64,000 nucleotides of DNA, from positions 177,451,741 to 177,515,740 of the forward strand of contig CM041465.1 of NCBI GenBank assembly GCA_023213395.1, in the 5' to 3' direction. The translations under genes were made by a program, and so were the position numbers. The notes below the pieces were generated by a model that had not been told where the DNA came from, did not search any database, and saw only the letters and a program-made list of their open reading frames with translations. This document shows positions 33,000 through 44,979 of the stretch, in pieces. The stretch's first letter is position 1, and each line of letters opens with the position of its first letter. Source of the DNA: Cycas panzhihuaensis. Its lineage: Eukaryota; Cycadophyta.

Positions 33000-33620
33000 C
33001 AATCGATGGACAGTGGATCATGGACACATGAGCAACTCAACATATGACATGCAATCGCAGTCTATATCAAACATTTGACTCAAATGTTTATGGAGTTGTT
33101 CACATGGCTGATAAATCACAACAACCTGTTGATGGAATTAGCAACATTCACCTAAAACTCCAAGGCTTAGAAGATTTTACATTGCTTGATGTCTTATACA
33201 TACCCAATCTAAAGCAAAACCTACTCTCTTTATCTACACTTATTTCTCGTGGATTTGATCTGAGTGTAACCGTAAATGACCACACTCTTAAGGTCATTCA
33301 CCCTCCAACTAATCAGATGGTTTGACTAGACATCTCTCTGGCAAACTCTTTCGACTAAATGACTATCCATCTTCTGAAGCCTATTGTGCCCAAAGCCCTT
33401 GTGCCGATGAAGAATTTACATTTAATTCCATCTTAACCCATCCAACGTTGTCACCAGAAGCTCTTTGGAATGCTCATATGGGCCATGTTCATATTGATAG
33501 ACTTAGATATCTTTCTAATACTCTTCGAAACCTTCCAAAGTTTTCCTCTAAGCCCTTTAAATGTGAAGCTTCTATAATTGCTAAATCTCATCAACAACCC
33601 TTTCCCAAAAGTCAGTAGAA
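33000..33620 (+). pseudogene. Element D protease and gag-pre-integrase
   Basis: QWIMDT then TGA at the active-site Gly, then ATQHMTCNRSLYQTFDS, the copia protease start. VYIPNLKQNLLSLSTLISRGFDLSV continues in the open part 33044-33325. Then LWNAHMGHVHIDRLRYLSNTL and the FKCEASIIAKSHQQPF zinc arm (second Cys changed). One nonsense change kills the active-site Gly. Confidence 0.82.
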
Positions 33621-34480
33621 ATCGAGCGATCTATTACAATTGGTACACTCTGATTTGTGCGGGTCAATGCTCATTCCTTCACTGAAGGGCAAGCTATATT
33701 ACATCACTTTCATTCATGATTTCACTAGAAAAGTATGGGTAGCTTTTCTACACAAGAAAGATGAAGCATTCCGTATATTTAAGGAATTCAAAGCCCTCAC
33801 TAAAAAAGAGTCAGGTTATCAACTCAAATGTCTTTGAACTAATAATGGTGGCGAATATACCTCACATGAGTTTGAAAGCTACCTTCGAGACAATGGCATC
33901 AAGCTTCAAACAACATTAGCAGGTACCCTATAGCAAAATGGAGTTATCGAGCGCATAAATAGGACAATCATGAATATGGCTCGTGCTATGTTAATATATA
34001 AAAATATACCTGCCTATCTATGGGATGAAGTAATCTAGACAGCTGTTTGTTATATTAATGCTTTTAGCCCATCAAAAGAAGTACAACCACCTAATGAAAA
34101 GTGGTCAGGACAAGCCCGCATTGTTCACTACTTTAGAATTTTTAGCTCTACATTCTATGCCCATATTCTGGATGCAGATCAAAATAAACTCTAGCTAAGG
34201 GCACTTAAAGGCATCTTTGTTGGATACCTTATGGATAAGAAAGGGTATAAGGTCTTCATACCTTCACAACGAAAAATCATCGTTACCAGAGATGTCATTT
34301 TTGTGGAGACAGAGGATCAATTACTTAAATTAGACTCCATAATACCCTCACACCACTACAATAATGTTATCAAGTATGATGTTCATATTCTAAAATTTGG
34401 CGGGGGGACAGATATAAATTACTCCAAATGTTGGAAGTTTACAATAGAGCCTTGGAGGATACAAGTTGTGACTCTGAACA
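33621..34480 (+). pseudogene. Element D integrase
   Basis: LVHSDLCGSM (first Asp), YYITFIHDFTRKVWVAFLHKKDEAFRIFKEFKALTKKE (open 33640-33837), a stop and TNNGGEYTSHEFE (second Asp to Asn), a TAG at a former Gln, QNGVIERINRTIMNMARAML (Glu kept), VGYLMDKKGYKVFIPSQRKIIVTRDVIFVET (open 34231-34485). Broken by about five stops. Confidence 0.82.
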
Positions 34481-34943
34481 AATGAGTGCACATCCAGCAC
34501 CATCTTTTGAAGATAATAGAGTTGACAAAGGCAAAGCCATTATAGAAGAACCATCCTCTCCACCTTTAGTTGACAAAGACAAAATAGTGGTAAAAGGACC
34601 ATCTTTCTTAGGCACATCAACATCCTCCTCACAAAATAATCATTTTAACGAACATGATAAGAACCAAGAAGTTGGGGAAATGAGGATATCATTTCTAACT
34701 CGAGGATCTCGAGAAGCCTACCAGCTCAATAAGAACATACGACCAGATGAGGTGGGCAAAACTGGCACTCACAGTGTCCATAGAGCAAGGATACAAAAAT
34801 CATTATATACTGAGCTTGAACCAATAGAATTGTACCTTACTCTTAATGAAGAGCCTTTAACGTACCAAGAAGTTATAAAGCATACAGTTTGGAGAAACGC
34901 CATGAACGAAAAGTACCAATCTCTTATCAAGAATGGTATATAG
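34428..34943 (+). pseudogene. Element D integrase-RT linker and RT N-terminus
   Basis: 171 residues open, in a different frame from the preceding integrase tail, with which it overlaps. A Ser/Pro/Lys-rich linker with two similar KGKAIIEEPSSPP / KDKIVVKGPSF segments (about residues 35-60) is followed by LTLNEEPLTYQEVIKHTVWRNAMNEKYQSLIKNGI, the start of copia RT. It is part of pol, not a separate gene. It ends at a TAG where Trp is expected. Confidence 0.75.
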
Positions 34944-35650
34944 GAGCCCGTTGATCTACCACTTGGCAGAAATGTAGTTCAAAATAAATGGGTGTTCAAA
35001 ACCAAATATAGATCAGATGGCACCCTTGAAAAATACAAGGCGAGGTTGGTAGCTAAAGGATTTACACAAAGGGAAGGCATCGACTATACTGAAGTCTTTG
35101 CACCTACAACCAAATGGCCTATAATTAGAACTCTTGTGGCCTTGGCTGCTCAATAGGGTTGGAAAATCAACGAACTCGATATTAAGATCACGTTTCTTAA
35201 TGGAGATCTTGAAGAAGAAATTTGCATGGCTCAGCTAAAAGGATATGAGATCGAAGGTCAAGAGCATAAGGTTTGGAGGCTTAGAAAGTCCTTGTATGGC
35301 CTTAAACAAGCCCCTCACGCTTGGTTTGCCAAGTTGTCTGAAAGGATGAGGCAACTTGGATACGAGGTTTATGACTATCAAGATATTGATGCAATGTTGT
35401 TCATCAAGCACCATAAGGATAAAGTCACTTATCTCATAATCTTTGTGGATGACATGCTAGTAACGAGAATAGTGAATAGGCAATAAGCCAGTTGAAAAAG
35501 GACCTTGGCAAAACGTTCGAATTATTTGACCTCGGTTTGATGAAATATTACTTGGGAATTGAAGTAACACAAAATAATGGAAATTTTTTCTTCTCCTAAG
35601 AAAAATACATCAACAATCTTCTAACCAAGTTTCAGTTAGAAGATGCTAAA
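34944..35650 (+). pseudogene. Element D reverse transcriptase
   Basis: NKWVFKTKYRSDGTLEKYKARLVAKGFTQREGIDYTEVF, a TAG, GWKINELDIKITFLNGDLEEEI, then open 35226-35486: VWRLRKSLYGLKQAPHAWFAKLSERM and YLIIFVDDMLVT. Gln of GLKQAP and both Asp of FVDD are intact. The chain breaks after VNRQ by a frameshift and resumes with LGKTFELFDLGLMKYYLGIEVTQ. The best preserved copia RT in the window. Confidence 0.85.
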
Positions 35651-36357
35651 CTAGTGATGTTACCTATGGACCCTAACACTAAACTCTCAGTTGAATGTGA
35701 CATTAGCAAGGCAAACGCAACACTCTACAGGAAACTTGTAGGTAGTCACATCTACACTACCAATACAAGGCCAGATATTATACACTCTATCGGCATTCTT
35801 GCTTATTACATGACAAATCCTAAGTAGAATTATTGGCAGGCAGCAGTGCGAGTGTTGAGATACCTTAAGACGACCAACAAATATGGTTTGTTATATGAAC
35901 ATAATTTAGACTTCAAGCTTTCTGCATACATAGACTCAGACTTTGCAGGAGATAAAGATACAAGAAGATCTATGTCTAGGTATGTAACGTTTCTTGGAAC
36001 AACACTAATATCATAGAGATCTAGACGATAGAAGATAGTTGCATATTCAACTGTCGAACCTGAATACGTTGCTGCTTCTAAGACCAATAAAGAGGTGATA
36101 TGGCTAAGAAAATTATTGGAAACATTGAATATCACCTAAACAAGTCCTACGAGTCTTCATGTGGATAATCAATCAGCAATCTGCATGGCAAAAAATCTTA
36201 TATTTTATGATCATACCAAACATATAAGTACAAAAGTCCATAGGATTAGGGAACTTGTTCATGATAGCACAATTCAATTAGATTACTGCCCCACAGTAGA
36301 TCAAGTGGCCAATATCTTCACCAAACCGCTACAAAGGGTGAAGTTTGAACAGTTCTG
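35651..36357 (+). pseudogene. Element D RNase H
   Basis: LYRKLVGSHIYTTNTRPDIIHSIGILAYYMTNPK, YLKTTNKYGLLYEHNLDFKLSAYIDSDFAGDKDTRRSMSRYV (both acids of the DSDFAGD block kept), STVEPEYVAASKTNKEVIWLRKLLETL, then open 36161-36358: DNQSAICMAKNLIFYDHTKHISTKVHRIRELVHDSTIQLDY and IFTKPLQRVKFEQF. Few stops; ends at a TGA before the 3' UTR. Confidence 0.85.
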
Positions 36358-36423
36358 AATGTAGCTCAGCCTTAGGGCCTCCATCTTCGATTGATCAAAG
36401 AAGATGGCAACAGGATCATCATA

Positions 36424-36537
36424 CTCTATTCTCTTCGTGAAAACCCCTTATGGGTGCAGAAGAATAAGAGTAAGTCTCTGCTCTATCCTCTTTGTGAAAA
36501 CCCTATGTGGGCACGGAAGGATAAGGGTTGTACTTAT
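36424..36537 (+). repeat. 57-bp direct repeat in the 3' UTR of D
   Basis: ctctattctcttcgtgaaaacc at 36424 and ctctatcctctttgtgaaaacc at 36481. Shared with element C, so it predates the split of the two. Confidence 0.8.
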
Positions 36538-36841
36538 TTTAGAAAATCAGAATCTGTGAAAACCCAAAAGGGCATAGGCGATGACCAAAGAGTATATGAA
36601 GACTTAGCAGATTAAGCTGCACATTTAAGTTACTTATCTATCAGGCTACATCAAAGAGCCATCTTAGCCATTTTGATTTATAAAAGGGGCTATAGATCTT
36701 AGAAAGTTCGTGGGTTTTTATTCCCCATGAGGGTTTTCCCACAAAAGTATCATTTAGAATTTCAATGTAATAATGAGGCTCAAATGAAGACCTCATAGAA
36801 TAGATTTTTTGAAAATGACCTTCCACCATTAAGGGGGGGAT

Positions 36842-37153
36842 TGAAAGAGGTTAATGTATCAAGGTCATTTATGTAGATTAATTATGTGACCTTTGGATAT
36901 ATTATTAGCATTAGTCTATTAATAAAATGTACTTTATGTACATTTAGATGTAATTTTAGGTTCATGTCATTAGGCTAAAAAATCCTAACCCTAATGCTCA
37001 CCCTCAATAATAAAATGTGAAATCTCAAGGAGGAAGTCATTATTCATTCTCACCTCGAAGCTTGCTCTCATATCTTGTTTCATCTTCTCTTTCATTCTCC
37101 ATTGCCATTGTGTGCATGTGAGTGATTTATCTCCTAGATCCATCCTTCCTTCA
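36842..37153 (+). repeat. 3' LTR of element D
   Basis: 312 bp, preceded by the polypurine tract ttaaggggggga (36830-36841). Confidence 0.93.
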
Positions 37154-37158
37154 ATTTG

Positions 37159-38609
37159 TCCCTCACAAATATCCATTTCATAACTTTTAATTTTTAGGAC
37201 TTCTTTCTCTAAGGAGATAATATTCTATGAAGTGCCTGCTTGTAAAACTCCTGACTTGCAGTACCATAACATTCTATTTTGCTTCATTTTGTGCCTTCAC
37301 ACTCTTATGAGTATTATTAATTCACAACCTTGCCTATTGCCACTTTGCAACCTCAATACTTCATGAACCATCCCATCTTGAACTCCCACCCCCATTAACT
37401 TGCACCTTTAATGACTTACCTAAGACTTGATCCTTTAATAAAGATCCTTCATGCAAATACTTCCTTTACAATTCCTTTTCTTTATAAACTTTTCTCTTTG
37501 CCAAATATTACCTTGCTAATATTTGTCTCTATGGTTTTTGTCCAAAATTCTATATGCAATTAGGCCTATGAAACTCGCTAAAGTGATGCCCTCATGAGGT
37601 CTAAATCTAGCTCATAAAATGAAAATTAGTAAACTTAGATTCATAAACACTTCTATGCATGTCCAGAATTGCGAAATGGAATACGTGAGAGCTATATGCA
37701 CTAATATATCCCATTGATTGCATACAATTATTAAAAAACGTTATTAAATCAATAATCTTACTAAAAGATCACCACACTAACACCTTCTTATCCTTTCAGT
37801 TATTATTTGTTGTAAAACAAAATCCCACTTAATGTCAAATAGTGTTGCCAACATGAAGATACAACTCAACAAACTAACACTTTTAATGTATTCTACATAA
37901 TGATAGAGATCAAGGTAGCTTTGATATTATCTAAGAAACTAGAATGAACAAAACATGTTAAGAGAAATTTTGATGGGGTAACCTTGTGAAAGTAGAGTAA
38001 AATACTAATAGAAAGCACATCTTACATGTGCATAATTAGTTATATGTATTCCTCATTGGTAGTTTCAAAGTAATTATATAAAGAGAAGTAACAATATAAG
38101 ATGGGATTTATAACAAGTTATAGAATCTTATAATAAGGAGTTATATTCTCACATATCTATAAGAAGAGACATCGACTAACATAAGATGTCAAAGTTAACA
38201 TTATTCCTAATAGAAAGGATGGGAAAGAGTGAAGCCATGCAATGAGCATTATGCATGTATAAGTTGTTTTTTGCCATCATTCTCACATTCTTTGCATTTA
38301 GTGGTCTCTTAGGTTCTGTTATAACTATTTTTATTGGTTGACTCAATTATATTTCATATCAAGCATTATCATGGCCACTGTGGGAAAAGTCTAATCATTT
38401 TCTAAAGTTATTGGAGAGAAATGCTAGATCAGTTCAATATCAATACTTTTTAGCATGTAAGAGAGGGATGACACCAAAATATACAAGGAAGTTTATCTCA
38501 AAAGTATTTGACAAGGTGAGTCAAATCTTCTATTAGTTTCTTTTAATGTTAATGCAATTTTTAATGCATTAAGTGATGTTTATTCTCATATGTTGATATC
38601 ATACTTTGT
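37159..38609. other. Noncoding stretch, nothing recognised
   Basis: AT-rich, no family-like frame on either strand. Confidence 0.4.
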
Positions 38610-39480
38610 GGGTCTTACTCTAACTAAGACAATCATTAGGCAATGAACTACATTTACCATTAAAATCTTCTAATGGAAGATATTTTCCATTAGAAATCTT
38701 ATGAAAGGTTTCTTTTCTTTCATCTTTGAGTCAGTTGAAGTCCCTAAATATGTTCTATATCAAGAATCATGGATGTGCAGGAGAAATTTGGTGGGTTTTA
38801 ACTACTAGGATCCAAATTTCTTTATTAATTCAGATGTTGCATTCAAATGTTTGGTTTGGGTTAAATTACCATGCCTTCATATGCACTTTTGGCCATTCAT
38901 AAAAGAGTTAGTCTAGCCATTAAGTGATTTTTTAACACTTAATCCACACAGAGAGTTTCTCCCAAGGTCAAAGATAAGGGCTTGTATGATAGTTATCTTA
39001 TCTAAGCATTTCCTGTATTATATTCAAATTCAATTTGGAGAAGTTATCTCTGAGCAAGAGGTTGTATAATTGAAAATCTCCAATGCTTGTTTAAGATGCC
39101 TATTTTATAACCATAGAGTCAAGGACCACATTTTAAATAAACCTATTAAGTCTAGGAGCTTTCATTCTAAAGGTGAAGTTCTAAGTTAGGTTGTTAGAAG
39201 CTCAAATGGATGGATTGAAGCCTATAATAAAATGGCAGTAAGTGAAAATCCCAAGCCAAAATAGCAATAAATAATTGCTAATCCCTAAACCTAGAATAGG
39301 TTAGACAATAAAATGAAATAATAGGCAGTTAATGCTACTAAGAGAGGCAAGGATAAAGTGGTTAAACATGCTTTCTTTGACCCAATACCCATCACCCTCA
39401 AGTTAGTTTCTTCCTTTGACATTCTAAGAATGACAAAGTCTAGGGGTGGTATAGATGAAGATAAGGGGGGATTTATCTGT
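38610..39480 (+). pseudogene. DUF4283-type ORF1 relic of a non-LTR retrotransposon
   Basis: One plus frame (codon start 38707) reads GFFSFIFESVEVPKYVLYQESW, then CLVWVKLPCLHMHFWPFIKEL, then SKIRACMIVILSK, and CLRCLFYNHRVKDH at about 39090-39131. This order (beta strand, Trp, VWV.LP.L...FW, then zf-CCHC_4) is that of plant DUF4283 proteins, usually ORF1 of L1-like LINEs. The last Cys of the knuckle is His. Three stops interrupt the core. A Lys-rich tail continues to about 39480. No adjoining RT is seen. Confidence 0.65.
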
Positions 39481-40963
39481 TAAAGCCTTTTTCAACTTTG
39501 TGATTAAATGACCTAAATCCTCCATGTCATAGTCCAACTTTGACAAGTCTAAAACTTGCGACCCTTATTTGTTGTTATCAACTAGAATTGTTAAAAGTTC
39601 CCTAATGAAGGTCTAAATTAGCTATCCTAAACCTTATAGTACATGAAACTTAATTTATCAGAGTTAAAATAATGCAGTGGAAATGCTCAATAGACATTAC
39701 TAGTTTAGATGGTTTGCAAGTGTGTTCTTGGATATTCACTTAGTAATTTTTAAACTAAATATTCATAACATTTATAAGAATAATTATGCATCCATACATA
39801 TAAATGTATAAAGATTTTCATACACATAGTTTTGATTAATATACAACTACGTTGTTTAAAAGGATTTACTATCCAATCATTTGAAAACCCAAAGTAGAAT
39901 ATGGTCTCTAGCTAAAGCATGACATTTGAATATAAGTACTGGTGAATTCACTCAACTCTTGACCTAAAACCCTCAAATAATTAGAATTCACAAACTTCAC
40001 CAAGAGCTATAAACTTAATTATAATCTTTATGCACAAAATCCATATTCCAAATCTAATTGATGATATCACATTACATATAGCTTTTCATTGAGTTAATTT
40101 GACGACATTATGAAATCATAATCCTGTGTGTGCCATATGACATAAGTAAGGAAATGGGAAATTAGTCAACCTTACTTCCTTTACACAAATAAGTGAAGGG
40201 GACAATATAATATGTTACTTCAATTAGCAATTCTACATAGAGTAGTGAATTAATTAATGATTCTGCATTGTCAACCTTATGTTGTCTCAATCAACACTTT
40301 GGATAGTTAATCTTACTTCCTTACACAAACTATACTTTATAAACCTCTCTATTTATTTTCTTAAATATGGGGTTAAAGCCTTGCTTATGTATCAAATTAA
40401 AGTTAAATAAGTTAGTTGTGAGTTAGTTTAACATTGAATTAGTGGCACAAATTGTCTCACCCCTCTTATAATATAAAAACATATCATTTGATTTAGTTAA
40501 AAAAATGAAAAAGGGCTTAAGATTCTAATTTTCTTTTTGGTAAAATTTTGATGTAGTTGTAGTGCATATGAATTCCTATATTTCAATTTTGTCTTTAAAT
40601 AATTTCATTCATATTATGTTCATTAATTATTTAGAAGTGTTAGAGTATATGAATATCTAATCTCGTGGATGATAAAATTTCTAGAGTAAAAGAGCATATG
40701 ATATAGAGTTTGACATCTTAAAAGTCTACTATGATCACTTCAAAATAAGAATGTAATACATCTTATAGTTGAAATTAAATATTTTTGTTTCATGAAATAA
40801 ATAAGTACATGTTTCCTTTTCCTTCCTATTCTATTAAAATTTCCTCTCTAATCTAAAATCTGGCATTGGTTAATTCTGCTTATTTTTTTTAAATACCTTC
40901 TTCTAGTCTTAAAATTGACTTTATTTCAAATGATCTAATCTTTATTTCATAAAAGTTCATAGT
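39481..40963. other. Noncoding stretch, nothing recognised
   Basis: No supported feature; ends at the left target duplication of element F. Confidence 0.4.
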
Positions 40964-40968
40964 CTAAA

Positions 40969-41620
40969 TTTTGAATAAATAGTAGTTTTCACAAAAATCT
41001 AAATTATCTTGCTTTGGCCTTTTCCTAAGTTTTAAAACACAAACAAAATTAATTATAAATGACTTTCAATATTATAGATTTAAATGTATTCCTAAATATT
41101 AAGGAATAACACAAATAAAATTACTTTGAATCTACTTAAATCTAGTATTCCCATGATATAAGAATAAAAATAATTCATAAACTCAAAATTACTCTCGAAA
41201 ATTCAACTTTATTCTCCTCCATTGAACCAGATGAAAGTGTTTAGTATGATTGTATGTATAAGAAGCTCTCTTAACTTTACTTAAAACCTTTTTCCTATCC
41301 CTATGAATGCTAGATACAAATGTATGACGAGAAAGTTAACTTTAACTATAAGTCAAGCATGTTAGGATGAGTTGGAATATAGTAAAAATAACATACATGT
41401 AAGTGCATATGTTTACAAAAGTAAACTAGTTGTTATGATAACTAGTCAAACATAACTAAGAGCTATGCTTAACGACTAGCTTGATCTTTAGTGGCATGTA
41501 TAACTTAAATAACTTAGAGATTACATAGAATTTTGAATTTAGTAAATGAAAACCTATAGGAAAATATAAATGACAAAATATTAAGTACTAAAAAGTATGA
41601 GTATCAAGCTCATTTCAAAA
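40969..41620 (-). repeat. 3' LTR of element F
   Basis: Aligns with 44318-44979. The left terminus is TTTTGAATAA where the partner has TGTTAAATAA, so the TG end has mutated. Confidence 0.82.
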
Positions 41621-41950
41621 ATCTCTCTTGAACAAAATGTGAAGTGGTTTTTATTTCATTGTCATAACTCTTAAAACCAAGTTTATTTCTAAGGTATTCA
41701 TGCTTGGGATTATACAAAACTTTGGTAAAGATATAAAAAACATTATATTCAGTCTTATAATACTTTATTTTGATCTCTCTCTTATTTATAAGTTCTTTTA
41801 GAAAGTGATACCTAGTTTCAATATGTTTTGATCTATTATGAAACATATGAGTAGAGGCAAGATAACTAATTTCGTATCTAATAGGAGGAATACCTTTGAT
41901 AGCATTATTATACTTTTGTAGAGTATTAGATATAGTATCAGTAATAGGTT
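41621..41950 (-). pseudogene. Element F RNase H C-terminus
   Basis: Open 41610-41846 reads MFHNRSKHIETRYHFLKELINKREIKIKYYKTEYNVFYIFTKVL, the last segment of copia RNase H (normal form has H.RSKHI..RYHFIRE and D.FTK). Directly right of it the next recognisable text belongs to integrase, proving an internal deletion. Confidence 0.8.
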
Positions 41951-42137
41951 CTAGGATAGTAGAGGCATCTATTAGTCTTTAAACCCATCTTACTCTATGC
42001 TTAGTAGAAGTAGAAGCATCATGTGGATTCACTGTGTACTCTCTCTTAATGTTTGCTTTCTTTCACAACTAAACAAATTGATTAGACTTATACTCAACTC
42101 TATTATAATTGATTGGTATTTTAACCCTTTTACTATG

Positions 42138-42434
42138 CTAATTCTTAATTATAGCATTAAACTCATAAAACTTCATAAAAACATCAAATATATGTTCAAG
42201 AAAATAAATCCAACATTCTCTTAAAGCATTATCAATGAAGGTAACAAAATAAAGATAGCTTATAATAAAGGGTGTAAATATAGGTCTACACATATTAGAA
42301 TGTATTAGGTCAAGTGTAGACCTTTGATAATCCTTTTGACTAGAAGGAAATGGAACTCTAATGTGCTTTCCCATGGCACAAGCATCACATGCTCCTCCTT
42401 TAAAAACGTAAAATTTAGGCATACCTAAAACCAT
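42138..42434 (-). pseudogene. Element F gag-pre-integrase and integrase N-terminus
   Basis: FKGGACDACAMGKHIRVPFPSS is the Cys-Cys zinc arm. LDLIHSNMCRPIF is the first catalytic block with Asp to Asn (expected HSDLCGP). YFVTFIDNALRECWIYFLEHIFDVFMKFYEF follows. The core stops at NAIIKN, where the second Asp block should begin. Confidence 0.8.
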
Positions 42435-42920
42435 AAACTGTACCTTCTTTAAGCTTTCAAGATTTATATGTGTAAATATTCTATTCCGTATAATAGTTTG
42501 AGCTCCCTCTTCAATGAGAAGTATTTTACAATCTTCAAGTCTATGATAAGCTTGTATAGATCACCTTCTCGCACCCTTCTAAAATTTATTCTTCCATAAA
42601 AAGCCCCTTTAAAAACACATAGTTGATATAAGCTCAACTACTATTTCTTGATCAATAATGATAGAAACAAAAGAAAGTTTTCTTTTAAGACTTGGGTACA
42701 TATAAGACATTTCTCATATTGGCATATATTGGAATGATGCCTATACCATGAATCTTATGTGGTTTATTATCTCTAAGAAAAATAGATTCTCTGGGAAAAT
42801 ATTCATCAAGATCTTTAAATAAAGATTTATTGAATATCATGTGCTTATTAGCCCTAGAATTTATGTACCAAGTATTCTTTTTACTAGAAGATAATGCTGA
42901 TGTTAAAAATAATAAATACT
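42435..42920 (-). pseudogene. Element F protease
   Basis: Minus text near 42660-42900: NTWYINSRANKHMIFNKSLF, the copia active site with Asp to Asn and Gly to Arg, then IFLRDNKPHKIHGIGIIPI and NVLYVPKS. Clearly inactive. Decayed text follows toward 42435. Confidence 0.75.
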
Positions 42921-43099
42921 AATAAAAGTTATCACCTAAATCATCAATATTTGATTAATCACCTTGCACTGCATTAACTTAGAGCCTTTGTTGCTTCTTT
43001 AATAATAGAAGTGGATATGATCATTAAGAATTACCTTGAGCTTTACAATAAGTATGGAATCTAGATTTTGACTTATTATTTTTTAAAGTTTCACCTTTT

Positions 43100-43800
43100 G
43101 GAGTTCCTTGTTGTTATTATTGTTGTTACCACTAGACATATTTCAAAACATGCTTATTCATCCTTAGTGGATCTCTTCTCATCTATAACATTAGAACATC
43201 TTTTGAATCCCTTTCTAGAAGCATATTTTCCCTTAGTTCTTCTAAAAGAAAAAATTTATATAATTTTAGAAAAGTAGGTAGAGTTCCTAGCTATATTCTT
43301 GTGATAAATACCTCATAGCTCTTTGAAAAACCATTCAAGGTGATGGGAACAAGATCTTCATTAGGAATCTAATCATTAACATCATGTAACTAATTTCTAA
43401 TGTCTCTAATCCTATCAATATAAGAAGAGAGACTTTCACCATCCATCATTCTAATAATGTTCAACTTAGATCTTAATAACATCTTCCTAGATGTGCTTGC
43501 AAATTGATACAAAGACAAAGTTTATCCCATAACTCTTTAGTGGTATCTAAGTCTTTTGAATACATAGTAAGATAAAACATGATATTGATAGAAATGACTA
43601 TTCTTGTAAGGTCATCATTCTTTTCCCAATCTATAATGTGATGAGTAGGTCTTTGCATGATACCATCAATATAATTATAAATCTCCTTGTTCTTTAATAA
43701 GATCTCCATGAAATAAAAAACCCAATTGGAGTAATTAAAACTACCTTCTAGCTTATCATAATCATATGATTGACATGGGGGATCTATGTCCTAAGAGAAG
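43100..43800 (-). pseudogene. Element F gag
   Basis: YDYDKLEGSFNYSNWVFYFMEILLKNKEIYNYIDG, DLTRIVISINIMFYL, TTKELWDKLCLC (open 43473-43709), then LSSYIDRIRDIRN and VPITLNGFSKSYEVFITRI. A UBN2-like copia gag with stops. The zinc region near 43030-43060 is decayed. Confidence 0.78.
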
Positions 43801-44305
43801 AGATTAATCACAATAATAGAAAAAAGTTAAATAATGAAGTCTAGTTTAGAATTTTGCCCAAGGGTTATGATCAGTAAAATATTTGTAACCTTTTTTCAAG
43901 ATATTAAATTAAGATAAAATTTTAGGAGGTGATAGAGAAATACAAGATGCTCCTCTTTCTAAAATTTTAGATCAATTTATTAGCCATATAAATTATAAAA
44001 ACTCTTTAAATATTTATAAATAACATTTACTAAAATGCATATATCTTTATCTCTAAATATTAATTTGAGATGAAATTTTAGGTAGTGATAGAGGACTTCA
44101 AGGCAATCTTATTTACAAAATTTTAGGCTATGTCATTGATTATGCAACCTATACAACTTCTTACAATTTAATTATATCAAAACCAATTATAGATTCAAAA
44201 ATGTAAAGATGAAATCTACATATGTGAAACTAGTCAAGCTTTAGTTTATCAATCTCATAAAGCAAGAGTGGTTAAGATCTAGTACCTCAAAATAAGAGTA
44301 AACTA

Positions 44306-44317
44306 GCTCTAATACCA
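44306..44317 (-). other. Primer binding site of element F
   Basis: Minus strand TGGTATTAGAGC next to the LTR, one change from the initiator tRNA-Met complement. Confidence 0.85.
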
Positions 44318-44979
44318 TGTTAAATAATTAGTAGTTTTGACAGAAAACTATATTATCTTACTTTAGTCATTCCCCAATTTTTAGAACATAAACAAAATCA
44401 ACTATAAATGACTCTCAATATTATAGATTTAAATAAGATTCTAAATCTTAAGGAACAATACAAATAGATTACTTTAAATATGTAGAAAACTAGTATTCAT
44501 ATAATAGAAGTATGAAAGAAACCATAAACTCAAAATTACTTTGAAAAATTCAACTCTGTTCCTCTCCATTCAACTATATGAAAGTGTTTAGTGCAATTGT
44601 ATATATAAGAAGCTCTCTTAACTCTAGCTAAAATCCTCTCCTTATCCTTCTGCATGTAAAATGTAAATACATGATGAGGAACTTAGCCTCAGCAACAAGT
44701 CAAAAATGTAAGGATGAGATGAGATTTATTAAAAATAATATGCATTCAAGTACATGCAATTGGATATGTCTATAAAAGGGCAAACTAGTTGTTATGCCAA
44801 TGAGTTAAATCTAATGAAGAGCTATACTTATCTACTAGTTAGAGATCTAATGACTTTTATAACTTAAGTTACTTAGAAATTACATAAAATTTTGAACTTA
44901 GTGAATGAAATACCATAGGGGAATGTAAATTACAAAATATGAAGTACTAATAATTATGAAGATCACCCTCATTCCAACA
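44318..44979 (-). repeat. 5' LTR of element F
   Basis: TGTTAAATAATTAG to TTCCAACA. Contains gtatatataagaagc near 44608, a TATA-like box on the minus strand. TSD ctaaa at 44980-44984. Confidence 0.85.

Larger units (their letters stand above)
29511..37153 (+). mobile_element. Copia element D, full length
   Basis: 7643 bp, LTRs 29511-29822 and 36842-37153, both exactly 312 bp with about 17 differences (about 95% identity by hand count). Flanks atttc (29506-29510) and atttg (37154-37158) are a 5-bp TSD with one mismatch. PBS, polypurine tract and all coding modules are present. It has fewer lesions than the other copia elements; zinc knuckle and FVDD box are intact. It shares coding text, leader block and 3' repeats with C. 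Confidence 0.93.
40969..44979 (-). mobile_element. Copia element F, minus strand, internally deleted
   Basis: LTRs of about 652 bp (40969-41620) and 662 bp (44318-44979) share long stretches, e.g. atgaaagtgttta and aagaagctctcttaac. Perfect TSD ctaaa at 40964-40968 and 44980-44984. PBS at 44306-44317. The internal region is only about 2.7 kb: gag, protease and pre-integrase are followed almost directly by the RNase H tail, so most integrase and all RT are missing. Confidence 0.88.

Noticed and set aside
34428-34943. 171-codon frame as an independent host gene
   Set aside because: Its C-terminus is the RT N-terminal block of element D and it sits between integrase and RT.
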